A stretch of DNA of 35,705 nucleotides from Candidatus Magasanikbacteria bacterium CG_4_10_14_0_2_um_filter_37_12 (GTDB taxonomy: Bacteria > Patescibacteriota > Patescibacteriia > Magasanikbacterales > UBA922): NCBI GenBank assembly GCA_002793015.1, contig PFPK01000009.1, forward strand, positions 1-35,705, written 5' to 3'. Below are positions 8,870 to 18,400 of this stretch, piece after piece. A program made the position numbers and the translations under genes. Positions within the stretch are counted from its first letter, which is position 1. Every line of letters begins with the position of its first letter. The notes below the pieces were generated by a model. That model saw only the letters and a list, made by a program, of their open reading frames with translations. It ran no database searches and had not been told where the DNA came from.

Positions 8870-10876
8870 ATGAAAAAAATACTTCTTGCCACCATCTTCT
8901 TTCTTTTTTTAATTTCCCCGGCCACCGTCTTTGCTCAACTAGACCAACGTTGCTGGACAAAAGACAAATGTACAGAAACTAGAAAACAAGTTAACATCAA
9001 TCTAAGCGAAAAAGAAATAAATGACGGCTTTTACCAAGGCTCTGAAGCCAGGTGCGTTTGTGGTGGCTTAGAATGTAAGACTACAGATGCAGGTGGTGAT
9101 GAGATTGGCTTTTGTCTGCCAGTCACCCAGACTGTCACCAAAATTTATTTTGGCGGTAGAAATAGATTTGATAATATTGGAGTCTTCATCCAGTATATAT
9201 ATCGCTATGCCATCATCATTGCCAGCGTCATGGCAGTGATCATGCTTATTGTGGCAGGCTTCACTTGGATGACTTCTGGTGGTAATCCAGAAATGATTAC
9301 CTCTGCCAAAAAAAGAATTGCGGGCTCTTTGATGGGTTTATTCTTAGCGGTCATGTCCTATAGTATTCTAAACTTATTGAATCCAGCTTTGGTCAACTTA
9401 CGGCTACCAAACACCTGGATGGTCAATACTCAAGGTCTAGCTCCCCCGACTTGTACAGATATTCAGAGTGACAAACTTGTCCATGAAATAGCCACGTTCA
9501 ACACCAATCCAAAAGAAAAACAAAAATCCATAGCAGATTTTATAGACCCAAAAAATACAAGCACACCCAAATTTGAAACAAATCCTAAGCTAGCCAAATG
9601 TAATTATGAATACGTAGTGCCTGACACTGGTGGACAGACTTGTCTAGGAATAATGTGTCCTCAAAAATCCGGGAAAATCAGCACGTGTGCCCTACCGTCA
9701 GGAAAGGACTCTTATGGCTGCTTTGTTGGCAATATAGTAGGAACCATCTATGATACAAACATCATGGCGGACAGCCCTTTTGACGCAGTATTTGGAGAAA
9801 ATTGGGGATATCCATGGGTAACTGGAGAAATGGATGTCGGAGCGATCTGTAATGGTGGACGCTTTTACACAAAAGGACGAAAGAGATCTTTTGGCCTAAC
9901 ACACAATGAAGTGGCTTCTATCCGCAAAGCACAGATTTCAAACAGCAATAATAAAACACAATTTTATTACATTCCTGTTTCAGAACAACAAATAGCAAAC
10001 ACAGAAAAAGAATGTGAATTTTATGGAGGTGTACAAGGATACTATCTGGACTTGTCATTTAATGAAACCCTTGGTATTGGTGGCGATGAAGATCATTTTA
10101 TTGGTAAAAATGGATTCGACCTAGGCGATTGGGAATTGGGTATTTCTGAAAGTGGGGCTTTCCTTGATCAAATCAGATTCCAAGATATCAAACAATATCT
10201 AATCTCCCCAGAAGAACTGAAAAAAGGAATAAAAGTTGATATCAATGCCGCCAATGTCTGCGACGTAGACAACAGCGAGGAAGAAGAAATGAGATTAAAA
10301 TGTTATGGCTATCTTGGCTACCAAAACAAAACTTCTTCTGGTTCGAATTCGAGTGGTAGCAGTGGTGGTAGCTTAGGAGGTGGAGTTTTCCGTGGTGATG
10401 GCAATGCAGGATACTCGTCTTGTTTTCCAGCTGGTACAAAAATCACCATGGCCGATAACACAGAAAAAAATATAGAGGATATTGATGTTGGTGAAATGGT
10501 ATTAGCGTATGATATAAATACACAAAGTACCAAAAGCTCTGTGGTATCTGAAATAGAATCGCCAATTCGCGAAGGATACTACAGCGTCAATAATAATTTG
10601 CTGAGAGTAACAGACGAGCACCCTATATATATTCGTAAACCGAATGGTGAAATAAACTGGGGATCTATAAATCCTCAAAAAACAGCAATCGAAACAAGGC
10701 TTGATGGGCTTCTACAACTTGGGGTAGGAGATGAATTATTCATGTCAGATAAAGGATGGATAAAAATAAATGATATTACTTATATAGAAGGTGCTATCCA
10801 AACTTACAATCTAAAAACTGTTGAACAGTACCACACTTATTTTGCTGACGGAGTTCTTGTACACAATAAACAATAA
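8870..10876 (+). CDS. Exported Cys-rich T4SS-pilin-like protein with C-terminal Hint (hedgehog/intein) domain
   Basis: Signal peptide MKKILLATIFFLFLISPATVFAQ; two-TM pilin-like segment YIYRYAIIIASVMAVIMLIVAGFTWMTSGGNPEMITSAKKRIAGSLMGLFLAVMSYSILNLLNP; Gly/Ser linker; Hint CFPAGTKITMADNTEKNIEDIDVGEMV...VTDEHPIY...YHTYFADGVLVHNKQ. Confidence 0.85.
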   Translation: MKKILLATIFFLFLISPATVFAQLDQRCWTKDKCTETRKQVNINLSEKEINDGFYQGSEARCVCGGLECKTTDAGGDEIGFCLPVTQTVTKIYFGGRNRFDNIGVFIQYIYRYAIIIASVMAVIMLIVAGFTWMTSGGNPEMITSAKKRIAGSLMGLFLAVMSYSILNLLNPALVNLRLPNTWMVNTQGLAPPTCTDIQSDKLVHEIATFNTNPKEKQKSIADFIDPKNTSTPKFETNPKLAKCNYEYVVPDTGGQTCLGIMCPQKSGKISTCALPSGKDSYGCFVGNIVGTIYDTNIMADSPFDAVFGENWGYPWVTGEMDVGAICNGGRFYTKGRKRSFGLTHNEVASIRKAQISNSNNKTQFYYIPVSEQQIANTEKECEFYGGVQGYYLDLSFNETLGIGGDEDHFIGKNGFDLGDWELGISESGAFLDQIRFQDIKQYLISPEELKKGIKVDINAANVCDVDNSEEEEMRLKCYGYLGYQNKTSSGSNSSGSSGGSLGGGVFRGDGNAGYSSCFPAGTKITMADNTEKNIEDIDVGEMVLAYDINTQSTKSSVVSEIESPIREGYYSVNNNLLRVTDEHPIYIRKPNGEINWGSINPQKTAIETRLDGLLQLGVGDELFMSDKGWIKINDITYIEGAIQTYNLKTVEQYHTYFADGVLVHNKQ

Positions 10877-10936
10877 TAATCACATATATAATTTAATAAT
10901 GATATTTTGATTCTCTAATTTCATTGACACAAAGTA

Positions 10937-10965
10937 TTGACTTGCTCTAAAAAACCAAGTATACT
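10937..10965 (+). promoter_or_regulatory. Sigma70-type promoter of uvrA
   Basis: TTGACT (10937-10942)-N17-TATACT (10960-10965), 8 nt before the uvrA ATG. Confidence 0.75.
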
Positions 10966-10973
10966 GTGCCATT

Positions 10974-13817
10974 ATGAAAAACATCAAAATCATCAACGCT
11001 CGAGTAAACAACCTCAAAAATGTTTCACTTGAGATTCCCAAAAACAAATTAACAGTCATTACAGGACTTTCTGGATCAGGAAAGTCTTCTTTGGCATTTG
11101 ATACCATCTATGCTGAAGGCCAGAGACGTTATGCCGAAAGTCTCAATGCCTACGCCAGACAATTCATGGACTTACAAGACAAGCCAGACGTCGATGATAT
11201 CCAAGGTCTCTCACCTACTATTGCTATTGACCAAAAAACTATTTCTCAAAATCCACGCTCCACAGTCGGCACCACTACTGAAATATACGATTATCTCCGC
11301 CTACTTTTTGCTCGCATTGGAAAACAATTTTGTCCTGATTGCAATAGCAAAATAATCCAATCTACAACAGGAGAAATTATCGAAAAAATCAGAAATATCG
11401 CCCGCACAAGCAAGAGCATTGCCATCCTCACACCAATCATAAAACAACAACCAATCAAAATAAAACAAATACTTACCCGCCTAGAACAGACTGGCCTCAA
11501 TCGTATTCGCCTAAATAACATAGAACAAAATCTCGCCGATCTAAACAAAATAAAAATAAACAAAGACAGGTTGTATGATATAGATATAATTGTTGGTAAA
11601 ATAACAGATCTCAAAAAACAAAATACAAAATTGTTAGCTGACAAAGCGCTAGAATTAGGAAATGGTTCGATTACTGTCCTTGATGAAAACACTGGGGAAG
11701 AACATGATTACTCCCTCACTCCATATTGTAGACAGTGTCATAGAATGTTTGTGCCGATTGAATCACGAACTTTCAGTTTCAATAGTCCTTATGGTGCCTG
11801 TCAGCGTTGTTCTGGACTTGGCAAAACTCTAGAAGTCGACCCAGAGCTAATTATTCCCAATACCCGTCTCACCCTAGCCGAAGGCGCTATCCAGCCCTGG
11901 ACTAGAATTGTTGGCAACCAAAACATGTACCAAACTATACTTGAAGCAGTCGCAGTAGCTCATAATTTTTCTACACATATTCCAGTAAAAGAATTATCAA
12001 AAGATGTTATAGACATCTTATACTACGGTACTGACGGAAAAAAATATATCATTGGCGGAAAAATGACACAATTTGAAGGTATCATCCCAAACTTAATCAC
12101 TCGTCATGCCGAAACCAATTCCGACTACGTCAGAAAAGAAATAGAAGGGTACATGCGAGAACATATTTGTTCTGTTTGCAAAGGTAAAAGATTAAAACCA
12201 GAATCCTTATCTATAAAAATATTAGATTATGATATAGCAGACTTGGTAGAGATGAACGTAGAAGAAGCTTGCAACGTCTTCATTAAACTGGCAAAAGATG
12301 CACAAGAAAAAAAAGAAACAGACAAAAAAACAATTGGACTGTCTGTTCAAGAAAAAACTATCGCCACACCAATCGTCAAAGAATTAAAAAATCGGCTAGA
12401 AAATTTGATGCAAGTTGGATTGTACTATATATCATTGGACAGACCAGTAAATACTCTTTCTGGTGGCGAGGCACAACGTGTCCGTCTTTCTACTCAACTC
12501 TCTACAGGTCTTACTGGGGTTATCTATATTCTAGACGAACCATCAATTGGTCTACACCCCAAAGATAACGACAAATTAATTAAAACACTCAAACAATTGC
12601 GTGATCTAGGAAACACAGTGATAGTCGTCGAACACGACGAACAAATGATGAACGAAGCTGACCACATTGTAGACATTGGCCCAGGTGCTGGAATCTACGG
12701 TGGCGAAGTAGTTGCTAGCGGTACAGCTGCAAAAATAAAAAAGAATAAAAATTCTCAAACTGGATTATTTTTATCAGGAAAAGAAAAAATAAATCCTCCA
12801 AAAAAAACCAGAAAAGGTGACAAAAAAACTATTGATATCATTGGAGCGAAAGCTTTTAATCTAAAAAATATCGACGTCTCTATCCCCCTAGCTACACTAA
12901 CCTGCGTGACAGGTGTTTCTGGTTCTGGCAAGTCCACTCTAATAATTGATATCTTGAGTAAAGCATTGCACAAAAAGTTCTACCGAGCCAAAGCCCAACC
13001 AGGTCTTCACAAAAAAATTAATGGCGTAAACAATATCAACAAAATAATATCTATTGACCAAGCGCCAATTGGCAGAACACCTCGCAGTAATCCAGCTACC
13101 TACACAGGTTTATTTACTGCTGTTCGTGATATATTTACAGATGTGCCAGAAGCAAAAATGCGTGGTATGGATGCTGGTAAATTTAGCTTCAACGTCAAAG
13201 GTGGTGGAAGATGTGAAGCTTGTGCAGGCCAAGGGTATATTTGCATCCCTATGCAATTTTTATCAGATGTCTTTGTAGAATGTAACGAATGCCAAAGCAA
13301 AAGATACAATCAAGAAACACTCGATATACACTATCGTGGCAAAACAATAGCCGACGTGTTAGACATGACTGTAGAAGAGGCGTATTCTTTTTTTGCCCAT
13401 CTGCCGGCCATTGCTGACAAACTACGCATCATACGTGATGTTGGTCTTGGTTATGTACATCTTGGCCAGTCCGCTACCACTCTTTCTGGTGGCGAAGCAC
13501 AACGAATAAAATTAGCCACCGAGCTTTCTCGTCGCTCCACTGGTAGCACTCTATATATTTTGGATGAACCTACCACAGGGCTCCATTTTGCTGATATCCA
13601 AAGACTGCTAGATATATTGAACAAGCTGGTCGACAGAGGAAATACAGTGCTCATCATTGAACATAACCTGGATGTTATAAAATCTGCTGACTGGATTATT
13701 GACCTGGGTCCTGGTGGTGGAGAAAAAGGTGGCGAGCTAGTCATTGCAGGCCCGCCCAAAGAAGTAATAAAAAATAAAACAAGTTGGACAGCAAAATATT
13801 TAAAAGACGTAATGTAA
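10974..13817 (+). CDS. uvrA: Excinuclease ABC subunit A
   Basis: 947 aa; two Walker A motifs ([18 protein letters not shown]), two LSGGEAQR signatures, CxxC zinc modules. Confidence 0.98.
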   Translation: MKNIKIINARVNNLKNVSLEIPKNKLTVITGLSGSGKSSLAFDTIYAEGQRRYAESLNAYARQFMDLQDKPDVDDIQGLSPTIAIDQKTISQNPRSTVGTTTEIYDYLRLLFARIGKQFCPDCNSKIIQSTTGEIIEKIRNIARTSKSIAILTPIIKQQPIKIKQILTRLEQTGLNRIRLNNIEQNLADLNKIKINKDRLYDIDIIVGKITDLKKQNTKLLADKALELGNGSITVLDENTGEEHDYSLTPYCRQCHRMFVPIESRTFSFNSPYGACQRCSGLGKTLEVDPELIIPNTRLTLAEGAIQPWTRIVGNQNMYQTILEAVAVAHNFSTHIPVKELSKDVIDILYYGTDGKKYIIGGKMTQFEGIIPNLITRHAETNSDYVRKEIEGYMREHICSVCKGKRLKPESLSIKILDYDIADLVEMNVEEACNVFIKLAKDAQEKKETDKKTIGLSVQEKTIATPIVKELKNRLENLMQVGLYYISLDRPVNTLSGGEAQRVRLSTQLSTGLTGVIYILDEPSIGLHPKDNDKLIKTLKQLRDLGNTVIVVEHDEQMMNEADHIVDIGPGAGIYGGEVVASGTAAKIKKNKNSQTGLFLSGKEKINPPKKTRKGDKKTIDIIGAKAFNLKNIDVSIPLATLTCVTGVSGSGKSTLIIDILSKALHKKFYRAKAQPGLHKKINGVNNINKIISIDQAPIGRTPRSNPATYTGLFTAVRDIFTDVPEAKMRGMDAGKFSFNVKGGGRCEACAGQGYICIPMQFLSDVFVECNECQSKRYNQETLDIHYRGKTIADVLDMTVEEAYSFFAHLPAIADKLRIIRDVGLGYVHLGQSATTLSGGEAQRIKLATELSRRSTGSTLYILDEPTTGLHFADIQRLLDILNKLVDRGNTVLIIEHNLDVIKSADWIIDLGPGGGEKGGELVIAGPPKEVIKNKTSWTAKYLKDVM

Positions 13818-13830
13818 AACAAAATAAAAA

Positions 13831-13860
13831 AACACCCCTTTTTGTACAGGGTGTTTTTTA
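13831..13860. terminator. Bidirectional intrinsic terminator between uvrA and the histone-like gene
   Basis: AACACCC-N11-GGGTGTT flanked by A-tract and T-tract. Confidence 0.85.
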
Positions 13861-13867
13861 TTGAACA

Positions 13868-14029
13868 TTATTTACGCTTCTTTGTAGCTTTACGCTTAGC
13901 TGGTTTTTTTGTAGCAGGTTTACGCTTAGCAACTTTCTTTTTTGCAGCAGGTTTACGCTTAGCAACTTTCTTTTTTGCAGCAGGTTTTTTTGTAGCAGGT
14001 TTTTTTGTAGCTCGTTTTTTTGCAGGCAT
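13868..14029 (-). CDS. Histone H1-like Lys/Ala/Pro-rich basic protein (53 aa)
   Basis: Manual minus-strand translation: MPAKKRATKKPATKKPAAKKKVAKRKPAAKKKVAKRKPATKKPAKRKATKKRK*. Purine-rich SD-like AGAGGGGG upstream. Below the ORF-track size cutoff. Confidence 0.85.
   Translation of the reverse strand: MPAKKRATKKPATKKPAAKKKVAKRKPAAKKKVAKRKPATKKPAKRKATKKRK
13917..13982. repeat. 33-bp perfect tandem duplication within the histone-like gene
   Basis: ggtttacgcttagcaactttcttttttgcagca at 13917-13949 and 13950-13982. Confidence 0.95.
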
Positions 14030-14439
14030 ATTAGCACCCCCTCTCTTTTGAAAATAAAATTTGTGTATCGTGCTTTGATATTACCATGGTACATACCAAA
14101 TGGTCACACAAATTTGTAAGAAGAAAAAATTTTACACGACAAGCATCAATGTAAAAAAATTCTAATAAAATTAACGACCTTTGTGTACAGTATATGTTGT
14201 TTTTGATTTTTTTTGAATAGTTTTTTTAAAAAACTGTGCATAACTTTTTTAAGAAATAAAAATAAAAAAAGTTTTTATAAATACTTTTATTCAAATATTC
14301 TAAAAATAAAAAATACACAAAACATTTTTGTATATTTATAAAAAAATTAATTAAATGACTGGTAATCAATGACTAACTGCTAAGAACTAAATAAAATAAA
14401 AAACTTTTATTCAATCGGTAATCACTGATTACTTATTAT

Positions 14440-15096
14440 TTAGATATCAGGATCAATTTGCTTACCAAAACCGATTGATAAAAACATTAAAAGACTTCCA
14501 AGACAAATCCCTAAAATATTAAAGACATAAAGAAAAAAACTTTGTTTTGCCAACAACAAATCTCCAATGGCAAGCCCAATACCTGATACAGCGATCGGTG
14601 GAATAATAGCCACAGCAATAGCAATCCCAATTACTGATTCAATAATCCTTGGTTTGGCGTATGCAAACGCACCAGCCATGCCAGCAAGCAAAGCCACAAA
14701 AAAATACAATAGGTTGGGTTCAGCTCTTGATAAAATTTCTGTGTTAAGAACAATCTTTTTTCCTTCTATCATAATTACCAAAAGACTAACAGAATAAGAA
14801 ACAAAAAGAGAAACCAATGTTCCCAACACTATAGCTATAAAAGATTTCGACAGGCGCTTGAAGTGCAAAATTAGAAGACTAAGAGAAAAAGCAAAAAGGG
14901 GTGTGACCAGAGGTGCTACTACCATAGCGCCAATCACAACAGTAACATTATTTAGTACTAGCCCAAAAACAGCCATGGCAGACGAAATGGCAATCAGAAA
15001 ATAAAAATCCCCTTTCCTGATAGTAACAACTTCTAATCTTTTTTCTGTAGCCGTCCTAATGCGAATAATGTGCGGAGAAAAAACAGACATATACAA
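14440..15096 (-). CDS. DUF389 family membrane protein
   Basis: FYFLIAISSAMAVFGLVLNNVTVVIGAMVVAPLVTPLFAFSLSLL...SVIGIAIAVAIIPPIAVSGIGLAIGD, typical of DUF389. Confidence 0.88.
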   Translation of the reverse strand: MYMSVFSPHIIRIRTATEKRLEVVTIRKGDFYFLIAISSAMAVFGLVLNNVTVVIGAMVVAPLVTPLFAFSLSLLILHFKRLSKSFIAIVLGTLVSLFVSYSVSLLVIMIEGKKIVLNTEILSRAEPNLLYFFVALLAGMAGAFAYAKPRIIESVIGIAIAVAIIPPIAVSGIGLAIGDLLLAKQSFFLYVFNILGICLGSLLMFLSIGFGKQIDPDI

Positions 15097-15106
15097 TCAA
15101 AAATTA

Positions 15107-15823
15107 CTATAAATACAACACTCTTGCTCTTAGGATATATTGTTCTACACGACATGTATTTTTGACAAACCACTCTTGACCAAAATGTCTGACATGCCAA
15201 CAATACACTTGTGGTGCCCTCATCCAGTCCAAAAATTTCTTGAAAAAAGACATAATATATTTTTTACCAGCCTTAGTTCTCATTGCCAATTCTGAAGTAG
15301 AAAAATTCCACCAAGCCAAAAAACGATAACCCACTAAGTACAGCCTAGATTTCATTACCAAATCAAGAACTTGCTCCATTCTGTTGGTAGACAAAATATC
15401 TATTGTATCAGCGTCATGCAATATGTTGAGAAGCATTCTGGTTTTTTTACTAAGCAAAATCTTACTAAAAAATTTACCAGTGACAAAACTGTTGCAAAAA
15501 ATTATTCTACTAGCCAACCCTGGCACACCACCAAACAAACCACGGCGAATAGTCTGCCAGCAAAGCATTATCGCAGATATTGTGTCATCAACAAAAACCA
15601 TCCACAATATTGATGGTCTTTTGGTTACAGTCCTCCCCACATCGTGCCACCAAGCCGCTAATTCCAGGGCTTGTATATGCATAGTTTTCAATTCGTAACT
15701 CTGTCCAAGGTCTTTTGAAATTTTTACAACACGTTCTACATGGCCAAGATCATGAATTGGATCATTACAAATCGCCATCTTCTCCCTGGCCACATCAATG
15801 AGCCTGCTAAATTTATAGGACAT
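15107..15823 (-). CDS. HD-domain phosphohydrolase-like protein
   Basis: HDLGHVERVVKIS...ALELAAWWHDVGR...LHDADTIDIL; start at MSYKFSRL preferred over the ORF-track start 15874. Confidence 0.75.
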   Translation of the reverse strand: MSYKFSRLIDVAREKMAICNDPIHDLGHVERVVKISKDLGQSYELKTMHIQALELAAWWHDVGRTVTKRPSILWMVFVDDTISAIMLCWQTIRRGLFGGVPGLASRIIFCNSFVTGKFFSKILLSKKTRMLLNILHDADTIDILSTNRMEQVLDLVMKSRLYLVGYRFLAWWNFSTSELAMRTKAGKKYIMSFFKKFLDWMRAPQVYCWHVRHFGQEWFVKNTCRVEQYILRARVLYL

Positions 15824-15898
15824 AACAAATAATACAAATATTAAATTATACCTGAATAATAACACAAGAATCAAGTATATTCAAATTACTTTACTCTC

Positions 15899-15927
15899 TT
15901 GATTTTTTATCTTGTTTTTGTTATCCT
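15899..15927 (+). promoter_or_regulatory. Promoter of the tRNA-Ile-rluD-gmk unit
   Basis: TTGATT (15899-15904)-N17-TATCCT (15922-15927). Confidence 0.5.
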
Positions 15928-15963
15928 GACCATGTTGAGAACAAATTACAACAAAAAAACTGA

Positions 15964-16036
15964 GCGCCCATAGCTCAGGGGTTAGAGCACAACGCTTATA
16001 ACGTTGGGGTCGATGGTTCAAATCCATCTGGGCGCA
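15964..16036 (+). tRNA. tRNA-Ile (anticodon UAU, reads AUA)
   Basis: Cloverleaf by eye: GCGCCCA/TGGGCGC acceptor, GCTC/GAGC D-stem, CAACG-CTTATAA-CGTTG anticodon arm, GATGG-TTCAAAT-CCATC T-arm, A73; CCA not encoded. Confidence 0.95.
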
Positions 16037-16046
16037 CTATAAAAAT

Positions 16047-17018
16047 ATGAAGACAAACTTAAAAAAAATAACCATAAAAGAAAAAGACGCCAACCAGCGC
16101 CTTGATATTTTTTTGGCAGAAAAAACCAAAATTAGTCGTTCCCAAATCCAAAAAATGATCAAAAACCGCCAAATAAAAATAAATGATCTAGATGTTAAAA
16201 AGAACGGACAGCTATTAAATGAAAAGGATGTTATAAAGATTGCAGAAGCAGAGAAACAAAAAATAATAATCAAAAAAGAAAAATCCAACAAATTAGCAAA
16301 AGTAAAAATTATAGCTGAAACAGATGATTATTTGGTCGTAGAAAAACCGTCTGGTTTATTGACTCATCCGACAGAAGCTGAAGAAAAAGATACTCTTTCC
16401 ACGTTTTTACAAAAAAAATATCCAGCCATGAAAAAATTGCCACCACACAAAAATAGACCTGGTATTGTTCACCGTTTAGACAAAGACGCTAGTGGCTTGT
16501 TAGTTGTGGCAAAAACAACAAAAATGTACAATCACCTCAAAAAACAATTTAAAGAAAGAACAGTAAAAAAAGAATACAGTGTCTTAGTGCATGGAATAAT
16601 GGAAAAGAACAATGGAGAAATAGATTTTCCAATTGACAGAGGAAGCGACGGAAAGATGGTCGCAAGACCAATCATGAAAGAGACCACCCTAAAAAATATC
16701 AAAGACACCCAAAATGGCAAGGATGCTTTCACCGAATTTGAAGTGGAAAAAAAATACGCCCGCTATTCTCTCCTCAATGTAAAAATTAGCACAGGCCGAA
16801 CCAACCAAATACGTGTCCACATGTTGGCTTTCAATCACCCTGTAGTTGGCGACATGCTTTATTACAACAAAAAATTAAATAGAAAAAAAGACCAAGACCT
16901 AGGAAGAATATTTTTACACGCCAAAAAACTTAGTTTTACAGACTTGAACGGAAAACAACAAAATTTTAAAATTGACTTGCCAGCTGAATTACAAAATTTT
17001 CTTGACAAATTGTCCTAA
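16047..17018 (+). CDS. rluD: RluA/RluD family pseudouridine synthase with S4 domain
   Basis: N-terminal S4-like RLDIFLAEKTKISRSQIQKMIKNRQIKIN; GIVHRLDKDASGLLVVAKT; GRTNQIRVHM. Confidence 0.92.
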   Translation: MKTNLKKITIKEKDANQRLDIFLAEKTKISRSQIQKMIKNRQIKINDLDVKKNGQLLNEKDVIKIAEAEKQKIIIKKEKSNKLAKVKIIAETDDYLVVEKPSGLLTHPTEAEEKDTLSTFLQKKYPAMKKLPPHKNRPGIVHRLDKDASGLLVVAKTTKMYNHLKKQFKERTVKKEYSVLVHGIMEKNNGEIDFPIDRGSDGKMVARPIMKETTLKNIKDTQNGKDAFTEFEVEKKYARYSLLNVKISTGRTNQIRVHMLAFNHPVVGDMLYYNKKLNRKKDQDLGRIFLHAKKLSFTDLNGKQQNFKIDLPAELQNFLDKLS

Positions 17019-17030
17019 AAAAGAAAATCT

Positions 17031-17612
17031 ATGAATAAACAAAGACAATCAAAAAATGGCCTTCTCGTCCTTATATCTTCCCCTTCTGGCGGTGGCAAAA
17101 ATACAGTAATAAAATCTCTACTCAAATATTTTGTCCACGCTACACAGCTTGTCACTACAACCACTAGAAAAAAAAGAGTTGGTGAACAAGATGGTACAGA
17201 CTACCATTTTATAAATAGAGAAGAATTTGAAACAAAACTAAAAAATGGAGACTTTGTGGAGTACAATGAATATTCTGGTAGCCTTTATGGTACTCAGTGG
17301 GAGGACCTTACTAACGCTGTGTCAAATCATGAGATTGTCCTTTCCCAAGCAGATGTCCATGGAAAAAAAAACTTAGACAAACAAGGTGTCCCGCACCTGT
17401 CAATCTTTCTACTCCCAGAAAATCTAGACGTATTGAAACACCGTATTACTCAACGTGGAGGAGTGTCTAACGAAGATATGCAAAAGCGCCTCGAAGCCGC
17501 TGAACACGAAATCGAGACTTCCAAAATTTATGACTACCAAATCACCAATGAACAAGACAACATGGAACAAACTATAAACATGATCAAAGGCATTATCAAA
17601 AAAAATCTCTAA
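17031..17612 (+). CDS. gmk: Guanylate kinase
   Basis: LISSPSGGGKNTVIKSLL P-loop; TTTTRKKRVGEQDGTDYHFINREEF. Confidence 0.92.
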   Translation: MNKQRQSKNGLLVLISSPSGGGKNTVIKSLLKYFVHATQLVTTTTRKKRVGEQDGTDYHFINREEFETKLKNGDFVEYNEYSGSLYGTQWEDLTNAVSNHEIVLSQADVHGKKNLDKQGVPHLSIFLLPENLDVLKHRITQRGGVSNEDMQKRLEAAEHEIETSKIYDYQITNEQDNMEQTINMIKGIIKKNL

Positions 17613-17621
17613 ATCCAATAC

Positions 17622-17660
17622 AAAAAAAACCGCCCCGATTGCCATCTTGGTGGTTTTTTT
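17622..17660 (+). terminator. Intrinsic terminator after gmk
   Basis: ACCGCC (17629-17634)/GGTGGT (17649-17654) followed by TTTTTT. Confidence 0.7.
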
Positions 17661-17687
17661 ATGCAAGCATTTTTGTCTACCAAAACC

Positions 17688-17716
17688 TTGCAAAGGTACT
17701 TCAAATCAGCTATAAT
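17688..17716 (+). promoter_or_regulatory. Sigma70-type promoter for the MBL-fold gene
   Basis: TTGCAA (17688-17693)-N17-TATAAT (17711-17716). Confidence 0.75.
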
Positions 17717-17744
17717 AGAGCAATCATATTTTATTAAATACAGT

Positions 17745-18359
17745 ATGCATATTTCATGGCTTGGCAACACAACTATCAAACTACAGGCAAAACCACTCGA
17801 CCAGGATGTAACAATAATCATAGATCCTTACAAGCCCAAAAGCGGCAATTTTCCGAGGAGCCTCACACCAGAAGTCGTTCTCTATACTCGTGGGGTAAAG
17901 GAGTCTATCACTATATCAGGCAACCCCTTCATTCTGGACACTGCTGGAGAATGTGAAACACACGGAGTTTTGGTCACTGCCATACCAGGGCATGACGATG
18001 GCCAATACTTTTTGCGTGTTGATGTTGAACAAATGAGCCTTGTCCATCTCGGAAATGCCAAACAACCTCTGACTGATGAACAACTAGAATCTTTAGGAAA
18101 CATTGATATTTTATGCATACCGGTAGGTAGTGATGACTGTTACGACCCAGAAGAAGCTGTCAAAGTAGTAAATAGTATCGAACCACGAGTAGTTATTCCG
18201 ATCATGCATAAAAGTGAAAACAACCCACAAGCCAAAGAGGTGGAATTATTTCTAAAAGAAATGGGCGTCCAAAATGGAGAAATAGAAAAGAAAGTAATCT
18301 TAAAGAAAAACAATCTACCAGAAGAGGAAACCAGAGTTATAGTCCTCCAAAAAGAATAA
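17745..18359 (+). CDS. MBL-fold (UlaG-like) protein lacking an obvious HxHxDH motif
   Basis: MHISWLGNTTIKLQ...TIIIDPYKP...CETHGVLVTAIPGHDDG...DILCIPVGS...VVIPIMHK. Start corrected from 17661, which is upstream of the promoter. Confidence 0.7.
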   Translation: MHISWLGNTTIKLQAKPLDQDVTIIIDPYKPKSGNFPRSLTPEVVLYTRGVKESITISGNPFILDTAGECETHGVLVTAIPGHDDGQYFLRVDVEQMSLVHLGNAKQPLTDEQLESLGNIDILCIPVGSDDCYDPEEAVKVVNSIEPRVVIPIMHKSENNPQAKEVELFLKEMGVQNGEIEKKVILKKNNLPEEETRVIVLQKE

Positions 18360-18400
18360 ATAAACACTTTAAGGAATTAGATATTAAAAATTCCCAAAAT

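Noticed and set aside
11098-13822. Short ORFs overlapping uvrA on either strand or in other frames
   Set aside because: Frame-shadow ORFs over a well-conserved gene. The same reasoning applies to those over prfB, gyrA, pepA, ileS and trxB.
13917-13982. 33-bp repeat as CRISPR or mobile element
   Set aside because: Only two direct copies with no spacer, in frame within a coding repeat protein.
13842-14094. ORFs at 13842 (+) and 13858 (-)
   Set aside because: Antisense and out-of-frame readings of the repetitive histone-like gene 13868-14029.
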